From Treponema sp. (GTDB lineage Bacteria; Spirochaetota; Spirochaetia; Treponematales; Treponemataceae), in contig DLYJ01000221.1 of the NCBI GenBank assembly GCA_003447785.1, positions 1 to 7,392 of the forward strand: a DNA stretch of 7,392 nucleotides, written 5' to 3'. Below, in pieces: positions 1-7,056 of this stretch (its first letter is position 1; every line of letters begins with the position of its first letter). The notes beneath the pieces were generated by a model. The model saw nothing but the letters and a program-made list of their open reading frames with translations, did not search any database and was not told the origin of the DNA. A program made the translations under genes and the position numbers.

Positions 1-82
1 GGGGAGTTTCCCGAGTGGTCAAAGGGGACAGACTGTAAATCTGCTGCCTAGTGCTTCGTAGGTTCGAATCCTTCACTCCCCA
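1..82 (+). tRNA. tRNA-Tyr (anticodon GUA), class II
   Basis: A full cloverleaf can be drawn. The acceptor stem GGGGAGU (1-7) pairs with ACUCCCC (75-81), with discriminator A82. The anticodon loop is 33-39 with anticodon GTA at 35-37, which reads tyrosine codons. The T loop TTCGAAT lies at 63-69. A long variable arm lies between the anticodon and T stems, as expected for bacterial tRNA-Tyr, and the sequence aligns by eye with E. coli tRNA-Tyr over most of its length. CCA is not encoded, so the 3' end must be added enzymatically. Two stem positions are non-canonical: A28/C44 at the top of the anticodon stem and U59/U73 in the T stem. The gene begins at the first base of the window, so its promoter is not visible. 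Confidence 0.97.
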
Positions 83-87
83 TAGTG

Positions 88-116
88 AGTTCCAGAATAT
101 CTGGAACTTTTTTTTT
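88..116 (+). terminator. Rho-independent terminator after tRNA-Tyr
   Basis: A 7-bp perfect stem, GTTCCAG (89-95) with CTGGAAC (101-107), has a 5-nt AATAT loop and is followed directly by nine Ts (108-116). A88-T108 can extend the stem. A second T run follows at 120-127. The hairpin starts six bases after the tRNA 3' end and would separate tRNA transcription from the downstream operon. Confidence 0.9.
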
Positions 117-147
117 GTCTTTTTTTTAATAATTCAAAAATTCACAG

Positions 148-176
148 TAGATTTTTATTCATTTAGGAATTATAAT
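148..176 (+). promoter_or_regulatory. Candidate promoter of the MBL-orf72-mltG-dnaG-rpoD operon
   Basis: A perfect TATAAT lies at 171-176 in the AT-rich gap between the tRNA terminator and the first gene. The hexamer 17 bases upstream (148-153, TAGATT) is a poor -35 element. TTCACA at 141-146 is a better hexamer but sits 24 bases away, which is too far. The call therefore rests on the -10 box, the position about 44 bases before the start codon, and the lack of a better candidate in the 137-base gap. Confidence 0.45.
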
Positions 177-209
177 TTTTGTTAGATTTATAAAAGTTTT
201 TAGTTTACC

Positions 210-213
210 GGAG
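210..213 (+). promoter_or_regulatory. Ribosome binding site deciding the MBL gene start
   Basis: GGAG ends six bases before a GTG at 220. An in-frame TTG at 214 directly abuts the GGAG and leaves no room for a spacer. This favours GTG 220, which also gives the N-terminus MNIKFWGVRGSIP typical of this family. Confidence 0.7.
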
Positions 214-219
214 TTGGGA

Positions 220-1161
220 GTGAACATTAAATTTTGGGGAGTGCGGGGCTCGATCCCCACACCGCTTACGCCACATCAGGTACGGGCAAAAATTTCTGCC
301 GCTGTTCAGCGCATCACCGCAGCTGATTTACAATCATCAGATTCACGGGAAAAATTCTTAGCTTCTTTGCCTGCATGGATTTTTGGAACCGCAGGCGGTA
401 ATACTCCTTGTGTCGAATTAACAACATCTGATAATCAGAAAATTATTTTTGATGCAGGTTCAGGACTGCGCCAGATGGGCAAGTCCAGTGTTCTTTCTGA
501 AAGCCTTCATTACAACATGTTTTTCTCTCATTTTCACTGGGACCATATCCAGGGACTTCCTTTCTTTGATTTTGCATATAATCCCAACGTAACAATCGAT
601 ATTTATTCACCCTTTGACGATATGGCAAAATATCTTTCTGAACAGATGGTGTCTCCCTATTATCCGGTCACATGGGAAGCACTTTCCAAAAAGATTAACT
701 TTCATGTCGTAAAGCCCGGCCAGGAAATTCAACTTGATAATGTTAAAATAAATCTTGCCCGCATGAACCATCCCGGCGGCTCTTATTCATATTCAGTTGT
801 TGAAAACGGCCGTAAATTTGTGTACGCAACCGATGTTGAATTAACCAACGATGACTTTGATGTAAATAATGAGGAACTTAAGGCTGTTTTTTATGGGGCT
901 GATGCTGTTGTTCTTGACAGCCAGTACACTGTGGAAGAAGCTTTGAGAAAGGCTAACTGGGGGCACTCCGCATTCTGTTTTGCCGTTGACTTTGCGGTTG
1001 CCTGGAAAATAAAAAATCTTTATTTGTTCCATCATGAACCAACCTATGATGACAAAAAACTTAATTCTATACTAGAATCTGCTCGCTGGTATTCTAAATA
1101 CATAGCGCACGGCGAGATAAAAGTTCATCTTGCTGTGGAAGGTAGGGAACTGCGTCTATGA
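220..1161 (+). CDS. Metallo-beta-lactamase-fold metal-dependent hydrolase
   Basis: This is a 313-residue cytosolic protein with no signal peptide. Visible metal-binding signatures of the MBL fold are HFHWDH at residues 104-109 (H104, H106, D108, H109), a later His in NHPGG (H184), Asp in ATDVE (D205) and a C-terminal His pair in FHHEP (271-272). The opening KFWGVRGSIPTP and the GGNTPCVEL strand (59-67) place it in the broad COG1235/PhnP-like group, which includes phosphodiesterases and cyclic-nucleotide hydrolases. The substrate cannot be read from sequence. A helical insertion of roughly 35-40 residues (about 18-55) separates the first strand from GGNTPCVEL. The start is set at GTG 220 because of the GGAG spacing; TTG 214 would add two residues. 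It is the first gene of the apparent operon, and its TGA overlaps the next ATG by four bases. Confidence 0.9.
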   Translation: MNIKFWGVRGSIPTPLTPHQVRAKISAAVQRITAADLQSSDSREKFLASLPAWIFGTAGGNTPCVELTTSDNQKIIFDAGSGLRQMGKSSVLSESLHYNMFFSHFHWDHIQGLPFFDFAYNPNVTIDIYSPFDDMAKYLSEQMVSPYYPVTWEALSKKINFHVVKPGQEIQLDNVKINLARMNHPGGSYSYSVVENGRKFVYATDVELTNDDFDVNNEELKAVFYGADAVVLDSQYTVEEALRKANWGHSAFCFAVDFAVAWKIKNLYLFHHEPTYDDKKLNSILESARWYSKYIAHGEIKVHLAVEGRELRL

Positions 1162-1376
1162 TAAATCCGGAACAAGTCAGTGATACTAATTCAACCTCTG
1201 AACCGGCATTTTCTTTAGATTATTCATTTAACGAACGCGAAATCAAAATTCTTGCCCGTTTTTTCAGGCAGAATCAGGGTAAACTTCCTGAGGGGCTTGA
1301 AGATTTTGCCCGTCAAATCGAACTCCTTATCTATCAAAATATGTCAATTGACGAAGTCGAGAAGTTTTATTCATGA
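1158..1376 (+). CDS. Conserved-looking small protein of unknown function (72 aa)
   Basis: I do not recognise this protein. It has 72 residues: a Ser/Thr/Asn-rich, probably disordered N-terminus (1-22), then an amphipathic, probably helical segment rich in Glu, Arg and aromatics (24-72). There is no membrane segment, signal peptide or Cys cluster. Evidence that it is a real gene is positional. Its ATG overlaps the MBL stop as ATGA, it has an AGGGA ribosome site at 1144-1148 nine bases upstream, and its TGA overlaps the mltG ATG in the same way. It is therefore probably translationally coupled at both ends. A small cytosolic adaptor or regulator working with a neighbour is possible, but nothing in the sequence demonstrates a role. 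Confidence 0.8.
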   Translation: MINPEQVSDTNSTSEPAFSLDYSFNEREIKILARFFRQNQGKLPEGLEDFARQIELLIYQNMSIDEVEKFYS

Positions 1377-2422
1377 AAACTAAAAAACTCTGTATTTTAA
1401 TTTTTGCTCTTTGTTTTGCCGCCGTAACCGGAGCCGGCTTTATCGTAAGTCAGCTTTATTTTCCTGTTTCTTCACACTCACATGCCGTTCAGGAAAAAGT
1501 GCAGATTCCCATGGGAACAGGTACGATTAAAGTTGCAAAACTCCTGAAGGAAAAGGGCCTCATCCGTTCGGAAAAGTTTTTTGTTCTTGCGGCCCGTGTA
1601 CCATTTTTTTATGGAAGGGCAAAACCATACGCAATAAAGTCAGGTATTTATAATATTGATTCATCCATGACTCAGGCTTCCATTCTTGAACTTCTGGATT
1701 CCGGAAAGCAGGAGTATCTGAAAGTTGTATTTCCTGAAGGCCTGACCCTTGGAAAAATCGCACTGATGCTTGAAGCAGAAGGTGTGTGCTCGGCCGCTGA
1801 TTTTAGGGAAGCCGCAACAAGCTACGAACTTTTGGAAAAATATCAGATTCCGGCAGACAGTCTGGAAGGTTATCTCTTCCCGGATACTTATTTCTTTAAT
1901 CCTTCAATGGACGCAAAGGCCGTTGTTTCCATGATGGCTGATAACTTTTTTGACCGCATTAAAACAATTCAGGGACTTTCAGAAAAGTCACCGTCAGAAC
2001 TCTATAACATTCTGATTATGGCGTCCATTGTTGAACGGGAATACCGGGTAGAAAGTGAAGCGCCTCTCATCGCAAGTGTTTTCTATAACCGTCTGGAAGA
2101 TAATGTGGGCTTTTATTCATGCGCAACAATTGAATATATAATTACCGAGATTCTGGGGCGTCCTCATCCGGATGTAATTACCTACGAAGATCTCCAGATT
2201 AATTCGCCGTACAATACTTACAAGTGGGCGGGTTTACCTCCATCTCCAATCAGTAACCCGGGACTTGTTGCCCTCAGTGCGGCCGCAAATCCTCCCAAAA
2301 CCGATTATTATTACTTTACTTTGACCAATGCCGAAAAAGGAACCCATGCCTTTACAAAATCTTTTGGTTCCCATATCAGGGCCGGAATGCAGTTAAAAAC
2401 AAAAAAGGCGGCGACTAAGTAG
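1373..2422 (+). CDS. mltG: Endolytic murein transglycosylase MltG (YceG-like)
   Basis: The 349-residue protein has a short basic N-terminus (MKTKK) and one hydrophobic segment at about residues 7-29, so it is a single-pass inner-membrane protein with a periplasmic body. In this family the enzyme cleaves nascent glycan strands and is thought to set their final length. Diagnostic features are LEGYLFPDTY (164-173), ASIVERE (217-223) with the presumed catalytic Glu at 221, the VFYNRL segment (236-241), and the C-terminal NSPYNTY (277-283), GLPPSPISNPG (287-297) and HAF (325-327) motifs. Length is typical of the family. The start overlaps the upstream stop as ATGA and has only a weak ribosome site, suggesting coupled translation. 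Its TAG shares one base with the dnaG GTG. The catalytic region looks intact. Confidence 0.95.
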   Translation: MKTKKLCILIFALCFAAVTGAGFIVSQLYFPVSSHSHAVQEKVQIPMGTGTIKVAKLLKEKGLIRSEKFFVLAARVPFFYGRAKPYAIKSGIYNIDSSMTQASILELLDSGKQEYLKVVFPEGLTLGKIALMLEAEGVCSAADFREAATSYELLEKYQIPADSLEGYLFPDTYFFNPSMDAKAVVSMMADNFFDRIKTIQGLSEKSPSELYNILIMASIVEREYRVESEAPLIASVFYNRLEDNVGFYSCATIEYIITEILGRPHPDVITYEDLQINSPYNTYKWAGLPPSPISNPGLVALSAAANPPKTDYYYFTLTNAEKGTHAFTKSFGSHIRAGMQLKTKKAATK

Positions 2423-4227
2423 TGGCGGGATTTATCAGTCAGGAATCAATTGAAGCCGTAAAAAATGCGGCGGATATTGTTTCGGTTGTAAGTGAATATG
2501 TAAAACTCGACAAAAGGGGCTCGGATTTCTGGGGCTGCTGTCCTTTCCACGGCGAAAAGACGGCTTCCTTCCATGTGGTTCCCGACAGAAATGCATATTA
2601 CTGCTTTGGCTGCCATGCAGGCGGTTCATCTGCAATCAAGTTCATTCAGGATATTGAAAAGGTAAGTTTTCCTGAAGCAGTAGATATTCTTGCCAGAAAA
2701 TACGGAATTACACTTACTTACTCGGACAAGGGGGACAGTCAGGTAAAATTTGATGATTCAAAAAAGAAAACAATTGAATTATACGACCGGGTTTCTACAA
2801 CATTTCATTTCTTTCTGACACAGCACCCGTCAGGAAAAAAGGCCCTTGAATACATCAAAGGCCGTGGAATTTCTGACGAAACCATTGAAAAATTCCGAAT
2901 CGGATACTCGCCTGAAGACAGGTTCTGGCTGCACAGGTTCTTAAAGGAAAAAAACTTCAGCGATGACTTTCTTGCAAAGTCAGGTCTTTTCAGCCAGAAC
3001 TACCCGAACGTTTCGTTCTTTTCTGACCGCCTGATGTTCCCGATTTTCAACAGGCACGGGGAGTGTGTGGCAATGGGCGGACGCATTCTCCACCAGCAGG
3101 GCGAAAATGACAGAAAATATTTAAATTCCCGCGAACTTCCGCACTACAGCAAAAAGAACACCCTTTATGCATTTAATTTTGCCAGGGAAGAGATTCGCCT
3201 TAAAAAGACTGCAATCATCTGTGAAGGCTATATGGATTGTATTGCCTATCATCAGAGCGGAATCAAAAACGCGGTTGCCACCTGCGGAACCGCCCTTACG
3301 GAAGACCATATCAAACTGATTTCCCAGACTACATCCGGCGGAACCGTACTTTTGTCTTTTGACAGCGACGGAGCAGGCCAGGAAGCCACCAGAAAATCCA
3401 TCCTGCTTTGCCGCAGGGCGGGGCTTACGGTAAAAATCGTTCGTCTTCGCGGAGGGAAAGACCCGGCAGAAATTATGGTTAATTATGGGGCGGCAACCTT
3501 GACGGAGGATGTCAACTGTGCTATAATAGATAGTGATTACCTGTTTGAAAATCTGACGCATAAATACCCGATTGACACACCGGAAGGTAAAACTAAGGTA
3601 GCCCTTGAGTTTTTTCCCTATATAGATGCATTGCAGAATAACATTCAGAAGGAATCAAGCCTGGATTTGCTTTGCCAGAAGCTCAACATATCCAGACAGG
3701 CTGTAGAACGAGATTTCAACAACCGCCAGCAAGCCCAGAAACAGACTGTTGTTACTCAGAAAGTTGAACCGGTGCAGGATTTTTCTAAACTTAAGAAAAA
3801 TGCGGAATTAAAGGTGTTACTTGCAGTTATTTCTGATACACAGCAATTTGATATTGTAAGGCGCGAACTGAACGAAGATGAATTCGAGACAGCCGAAGCA
3901 AAGGAATTATTCGTTGTTTTGGAAGAGTGTGCTCAAAAAGGCAACCTTTCTTTCAGCAATGTATGCGAACACTGCGGTAGCGATGAACTGGTCCGATTTA
4001 TTACAGAAAGCGTAATGTCCGGAGAATATGCAACTAATACTGCTAAAATCGTAAGTGACGGCATACAGCTTATTAAACAAAAAGGTCTGGAAAGACAGCG
4101 GGATTATATACTTAGTAGAATTAGAGAACTTGGTACCCCTGAGCAGCCTGAAAAGAAAGAAGAACTCCAGCAGCTTTTGCACGAAATAATGAATATCAAC
4201 AATTTAATTAACTCTAAAAAGGAATAG
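2422..4227 (+). CDS. dnaG: DNA primase DnaG
   Basis: This 601-residue primase makes the RNA primers for chromosome replication at the fork with DnaB helicase. An N-terminal CHC2 zinc finger is visible, with ligands C40, H43, C61 and C64. The RNA polymerase core follows with DRLMFPI (202-208), GGR (219-221) and KYLNS (232-236). The Toprim domain has CEGYMD with E268 and FDSDGAG with D314 and D316, then KDPAE (346-350). A C-terminal helical region (about 455-600) corresponds to the DnaB-interacting domain. Length is near the E. coli protein (581 aa). The GTG start shares one base with the mltG stop. The nearest AAGG (2405-2408) is 13 bases upstream, so coupled translation is likely. A promoter-like sequence is embedded at codons 360-369, just after the Toprim motifs. 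Confidence 0.98.
   Translation: MAGFISQESIEAVKNAADIVSVVSEYVKLDKRGSDFWGCCPFHGEKTASFHVVPDRNAYYCFGCHAGGSSAIKFIQDIEKVSFPEAVDILARKYGITLTYSDKGDSQVKFDDSKKKTIELYDRVSTTFHFFLTQHPSGKKALEYIKGRGISDETIEKFRIGYSPEDRFWLHRFLKEKNFSDDFLAKSGLFSQNYPNVSFFSDRLMFPIFNRHGECVAMGGRILHQQGENDRKYLNSRELPHYSKKNTLYAFNFAREEIRLKKTAIICEGYMDCIAYHQSGIKNAVATCGTALTEDHIKLISQTTSGGTVLLSFDSDGAGQEATRKSILLCRRAGLTVKIVRLRGGKDPAEIMVNYGAATLTEDVNCAIIDSDYLFENLTHKYPIDTPEGKTKVALEFFPYIDALQNNIQKESSLDLLCQKLNISRQAVERDFNNRQQAQKQTVVTQKVEPVQDFSKLKKNAELKVLLAVISDTQQFDIVRRELNEDEFETAEAKELFVVLEECAQKGNLSFSNVCEHCGSDELVRFITESVMSGEYATNTAKIVSDGIQLIKQKGLERQRDYILSRIRELGTPEQPEKKEELQQLLHEIMNINNLINSKKE
3499..3527 (+). promoter_or_regulatory. Candidate internal promoter for rpoD, within dnaG
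   Basis: TTGACG (3499-3504) is followed by a 17-base spacer and a perfect TATAAT (3522-3527), matching the sigma-70 consensus at 11 of 12 positions. TG at 3519-3520, one base before the -10, makes it an extended -10 promoter. The predicted start is near 3534, about 700 bases before rpoD and inside dnaG. The -10 falls on two consecutive ATA isoleucine codons. E. coli also has an rpoD promoter inside dnaG, so a similar role is plausible. The match is seen directly; activity is inferred. Confidence 0.6.
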
Positions 4228-4233
4228 CAGAGT

Positions 4234-6003
4234 ATGGATCAGGAACTGGATCCCCTAGTTACAAAACTTCTTGAATATGCTAAAGAAAAACAAATCGTGT
4301 CATGGGATGAAATCAATGAGATTCTCGGACAGGATTTTGTAAATTCCCCGAAAATGGAAAGTGTACTTCAACTTTTAACCCAGAACAACATTCAGGTTAT
4401 GGAAGAAGATACCCTTGATGATGAAGACGAAGCCGACGATGATGACGAAGATCTCGAAGGCGATGAAGACGCTGAAGCCGCTGATGACGACGGTGCCCAT
4501 ATCGTAAACAGCGATAAAGATTCAAATGTTGACGACCCTATCAGACTTTACCTCCGGGAAATCGGTAAGGAAAAGCTTCTTACTGCAGAAGAGGAAGTTA
4601 AGTATTCTAAGGAAATGGAAGAGGGCGAAAACATCATTAAAAACGTAATCAAAGAGTCGGGAATGATGATTCCTGAATTCTACGCTGTTGCCCTTAAAGC
4701 CTTTACACGCATTGACCCTCATGAACCGGGAAAGGCACGTAAAGAAATCAATGAAGAAATGGCAGAAAAACGCCGCTTAAAGGGCTGCTACTCAGAATGG
4801 ATTAAACCGGTCCTTCCTGAAATGAAGCAGTACATGGCCCTTAAAAAGCAGTTGTTTGATGCAGAACAGTCCCCTGAAATTTTCCAGAATCCTCAGCTTG
4901 TTGAACTCCGCGGTAAAATCCTTCCGGGATTGAAGACCGTAGAAATTCAGTCTGAAGAAATCGAAAAATTCAGTGATAAATTTGTAAACGCTACAGAAAA
5001 AATTGAAGAATGCTTCCACAACCAGGAAAAGAAGATGAAGGAACTGCGTATTTCAAATACAGGTGAACTGCGCAGTCTTGGACGCAAACTTGCAATTCAC
5101 TCTGAAGCCGCAAAACTCGAAAAGGAACTGGGGCTTTCAGCAGACGAAATCCGCGATGTTTATACTCAGATTCAGAAAATCGATAGACGCCTGCGCCGCA
5201 TGGAATATGATTTTGAAAATAACGTAGAAGAAATTCTTTCCATGGCAAAAGAAATCGACCGCGGACGCCGCATGATGGAAAAGGCAAAGAACAAGCTCAT
5301 CAATGCAAACCTTCGTCTTGTTGTTTCCATCGCTAAAAAATACACAAACCGCGGACTTCAGTTCTTTGACCTTGTACAGGAAGGAAATATCGGTCTTATC
5401 AAGGCTGTTGAAAAATTTGAATACCGCAAGGGATACAAATTTTCTACATATGCAACATGGTGGATCCGCCAGGCAATCACACGTTCAATTTCTGACCAGG
5501 CACGCACAATCCGCGTTCCTGTACACATGATTGAACAGATTAACAAGGTTGTTCGCGAAAGCCGTCAGCTTATGCAGAAACTGGGCCGCGAACCAAAAGA
5601 TGAAGAAATCGCACAGCAGCTGGGATGGCCTGTTGCCCGGGTTAAACAGGTTAAAAACGTTGCCCGCGAACCAATCTCTCTTGAAACACCAATCGGTGAA
5701 GAAGAAGACAGTCAGCTGGGAGACTTTATCGAAGATAAGGAAGTTGAAAATCCAGCAAATCAGACTGCATACACACTTCTCCAGGAACAGCTTCGCGAAG
5801 TTCTTGGCACTCTGCCGCCCCGTGAACAGGAAGTTCTCAAGATGCGCTTTGGTCTTGATGACGGTTACAGTCTTACTCTTGAGGAAGTTGGTCTTTACTT
5901 CAACGTTACCCGCGAACGTATCCGTCAGATTGAAGCAAAGGCTCTTCGAAGGCTCCGACACCCGCGCCGTGCTTCAGGGCTGCGGGATTACATCGAAACG
6001 TAA
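4234..6003 (+). CDS. rpoD: Primary RNA polymerase sigma factor (sigma-70, RpoD)
   Basis: This 589-residue housekeeping sigma factor directs RNA polymerase to most promoters. Domains in order are region 1.1 (about 1-58); a very acidic linker (about 61-86); region 1.2 (about 99-132, with [11 protein letters not shown]); a roughly 200-residue non-conserved region typical of primary sigmas; region 2 (about 344-437, with [12 protein letters not shown] and [14 protein letters not shown]); region 3 (about 438-510); and region 4 (about 511-589). The -35-binding helix [14 protein letters not shown] spans 558-571. The -10 and -35 recognition residues match E. coli by eye, so TTGACA/TATAAT promoters are expected in this genome. 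A good AAAAAGGAA ribosome site (4216-4224) lies nine bases before the ATG, and the gap after dnaG is six bases. The gene can be transcribed from the operon promoter and probably from the site inside dnaG. A terminator follows. Confidence 0.99.
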   Translation: MDQELDPLVTKLLEYAKEKQIVSWDEINEILGQDFVNSPKMESVLQLLTQNNIQVMEEDTLDDEDEADDDDEDLEGDEDAEAADDDGAHIVNSDKDSNVDDPIRLYLREIGKEKLLTAEEEVKYSKEMEEGENIIKNVIKESGMMIPEFYAVALKAFTRIDPHEPGKARKEINEEMAEKRRLKGCYSEWIKPVLPEMKQYMALKKQLFDAEQSPEIFQNPQLVELRGKILPGLKTVEIQSEEIEKFSDKFVNATEKIEECFHNQEKKMKELRISNTGELRSLGRKLAIHSEAAKLEKELGLSADEIRDVYTQIQKIDRRLRRMEYDFENNVEEILSMAKEIDRGRRMMEKAKNKLINANLRLVVSIAKKYTNRGLQFFDLVQEGNIGLIKAVEKFEYRKGYKFSTYATWWIRQAITRSISDQARTIRVPVHMIEQINKVVRESRQLMQKLGREPKDEEIAQQLGWPVARVKQVKNVAREPISLETPIGEEEDSQLGDFIEDKEVENPANQTAYTLLQEQLREVLGTLPPREQEVLKMRFGLDDGYSLTLEEVGLYFNVTRERIRQIEAKALRRLRHPRRASGLRDYIET

Positions 6004-6021
6004 GTTTTTCGCGGCGCTCAG

Positions 6022-6057
6022 AAAACCGGTCAGTTTAAGTTTTAACCGACCGGTTTT
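6022..6057 (+). terminator. Rho-independent terminator after rpoD
   Basis: A 10-bp perfect stem, AAAACCGGTC (6022-6031) with GACCGGTTTT (6048-6057), is extended inward by GTT/AAC (6033-6035 with 6044-6046) after one mismatch. The 3' arm ends in TTTT. Because the 5' arm begins with AAAA, the hairpin could also stop transcription from the opposite strand. It lies 18 bases after the rpoD stop and closes the five-gene operon. Confidence 0.85.
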
Positions 6058-6058
6058 A

Positions 6059-6087
6059 TAGACATAACAAAACAAATTTTATATAAT
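6059..6087 (+). promoter_or_regulatory. Promoter of the zinc-ribbon protein gene
   Basis: TAGACA (6059-6064), a 17-base spacer and TATAAT (6082-6087) match the sigma-70 consensus at 11 of 12 positions. The predicted start is near 6094, giving a leader of about 67 bases. The -35 box begins two bases after the rpoD terminator hairpin, so termination and re-initiation are packed back to back. Confidence 0.8.
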
Positions 6088-6148
6088 ATGGGCACTTTTT
6101 GCAGTCTTTTTTGATATGCAAAAGCCGCTTATTCCGATACATTTACCC

Positions 6149-6152
6149 GAGG
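6149..6152 (+). promoter_or_regulatory. Ribosome binding site deciding the zinc-ribbon gene start
   Basis: GAGG ends eight bases before ATG 6161. An in-frame ATG at 6116 has no purine-rich site in front of it and would add 15 residues unlike the rest of the protein, so 6161 is preferred. ATG 6167 is a less well spaced alternative. Confidence 0.7.
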
Positions 6153-6160
6153 TTTTTGAC

Positions 6161-7030
6161 ATGGTAATGACAGAAGTTTTTGACAAACTTAAAGCTCTTC
6201 AGGATGTACTTGCAGAAAAATACACTCTTGAAGCTCAAATCGAAGATTCACCAAAACAGCTTTCTTCTTCTGAAGAACTCCTTGTTCGTCTCAGAAAAGA
6301 ATTTTTGGAAACAAACACCAAATATGAAGAAGTAAAAGCAGAAGTTGGCCAGTTCCAGCTTGAATTGGAAGAAGCTGAAAAATCACGAGAGTCGGGCGAA
6401 AAGGGTATGGATAATATCTCTACTCACCGCGAATACGAAGCTCTTCAGAAACAGATTGACGACGCATCTGCAAAAGAAAGTGAAGTTCGCAAAAGTCTTC
6501 AGAAAAAAGAAAAGGAACTTGAAGAACTTAACGAAAAACTTCGCATGACAGAAGAAACAATCAAGATGCAGGAACAGGACCTTGAAGCAAACAAGGCTAA
6601 CCTGGACAAACAGATTTCTTCATACAAAGATGAACTCAAGGAACTTGAAAAAAAGGAAAAGGAAATAACACCTGGTCTGGATACAGAAATCGTTTACAAA
6701 TTTCAGCGCATTATTCAGCGTAACCGCGAAGGTATCGTAGCCGTTCGTAACGGTGTTTGTTCAGGCTGTAACATGATTCTTCCTGCTCAGTTTGCAAACG
6801 AAGTTCACGAAGGCGAAAGCATTCTCTTCTGCCCGTACTGTTCACGTATTTTGTATCATGAAGATGTAGATGAATCAGAAGCAGAAGATTATTCATCACT
6901 GGAAGAAACAGGTACTCTGGCTGACTTTGATGATGAATTTGCTGATGAAACCGAAGAATTGGCAGAAGGCGAAGAAAGAGAAGATTCTTCTGATGATGAA
7001 GACAAATCAATCGCTTTTGACGATCAATAA
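6161..7030 (+). CDS. Coiled-coil C4-type zinc-ribbon protein (COG1579-like)
   Basis: This 289-residue protein has no signal peptide or membrane segment. Residues about 5-170 are almost entirely charged heptad-like helix rich in Glu, Lys and Leu, predicting a long antiparallel coiled coil. A zinc ribbon follows with CSGC (C200, C203) and CPYC (C224, C227), about 20 residues apart, the layout of the zf-RING_7/COG1579 family. The last 55 residues (about 235-289) form a strongly acidic, probably disordered tail. Family members include chlamydial CT398/CdsZ, reported to bind sigma-54 and secretion components; whether this applies here is unknown. The start at 6161 is chosen for its GAGG site. It has its own promoter, separate from rpoD, and is followed closely by rnpB. 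A role in transcription or as an assembly scaffold is possible but inferred. Confidence 0.88.
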   Translation: MVMTEVFDKLKALQDVLAEKYTLEAQIEDSPKQLSSSEELLVRLRKEFLETNTKYEEVKAEVGQFQLELEEAEKSRESGEKGMDNISTHREYEALQKQIDDASAKESEVRKSLQKKEKELEELNEKLRMTEETIKMQEQDLEANKANLDKQISSYKDELKELEKKEKEITPGLDTEIVYKFQRIIQRNREGIVAVRNGVCSGCNMILPAQFANEVHEGESILFCPYCSRILYHEDVDESEAEDYSSLEETGTLADFDDEFADETEELAEGEEREDSSDDEDKSIAFDDQ

Positions 7031-7050
7031 TTAGAAAACAACAGAAAGGA

Positions 7051-7056
7051 TATAAT
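7051..7056 (+). promoter_or_regulatory. Possible -10 element of rnpB
   Basis: A perfect TATAAT lies 20 bases after the preceding stop codon and just before the RNase P RNA core. No convincing -35 is found at 16-18 bases (TAATTA at 7028-7033 for 17). TTGACG at 7017-7022 is 28 bases away, too far. The hexamer could instead be part of the mature RNA: ATAATC (7052-7057) can pair with GGTTAT (7380-7385). Confidence 0.4.

Noticed and set aside
141..176. TTCACA as the -35 partner of TATAAT 171-176
   Set aside because: The spacer would be 24 bases, well outside the usable range for sigma-70 promoters.
1649..1654. TATAAT within mltG as a possible internal promoter
   Set aside because: The hexamer 17 bases upstream (CATACG) does not resemble a -35 box and there is no TGn extension.
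3121..3561. 146-codon open frame on the minus strand inside dnaG
   Set aside because: It is fully antisense to the Toprim domain of primase, with no domain, promoter or ribosome site seen.
5485..5961. 158-codon open frame on the minus strand inside rpoD
   Set aside because: It is antisense to conserved sigma regions 2-4, has a Phe/Leu-rich product typical of reading purine-rich genes backwards, and has no supporting ribosome site or domain.
5531..6061. Open frame of 176 codons on the + strand overlapping the 3' third of rpoD
   Set aside because: It lies in another frame of a strongly conserved rpoD region, encodes a basic low-complexity-like product with no recognisable domain, and runs into the terminator. 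It is a by-product of rpoD codon use.
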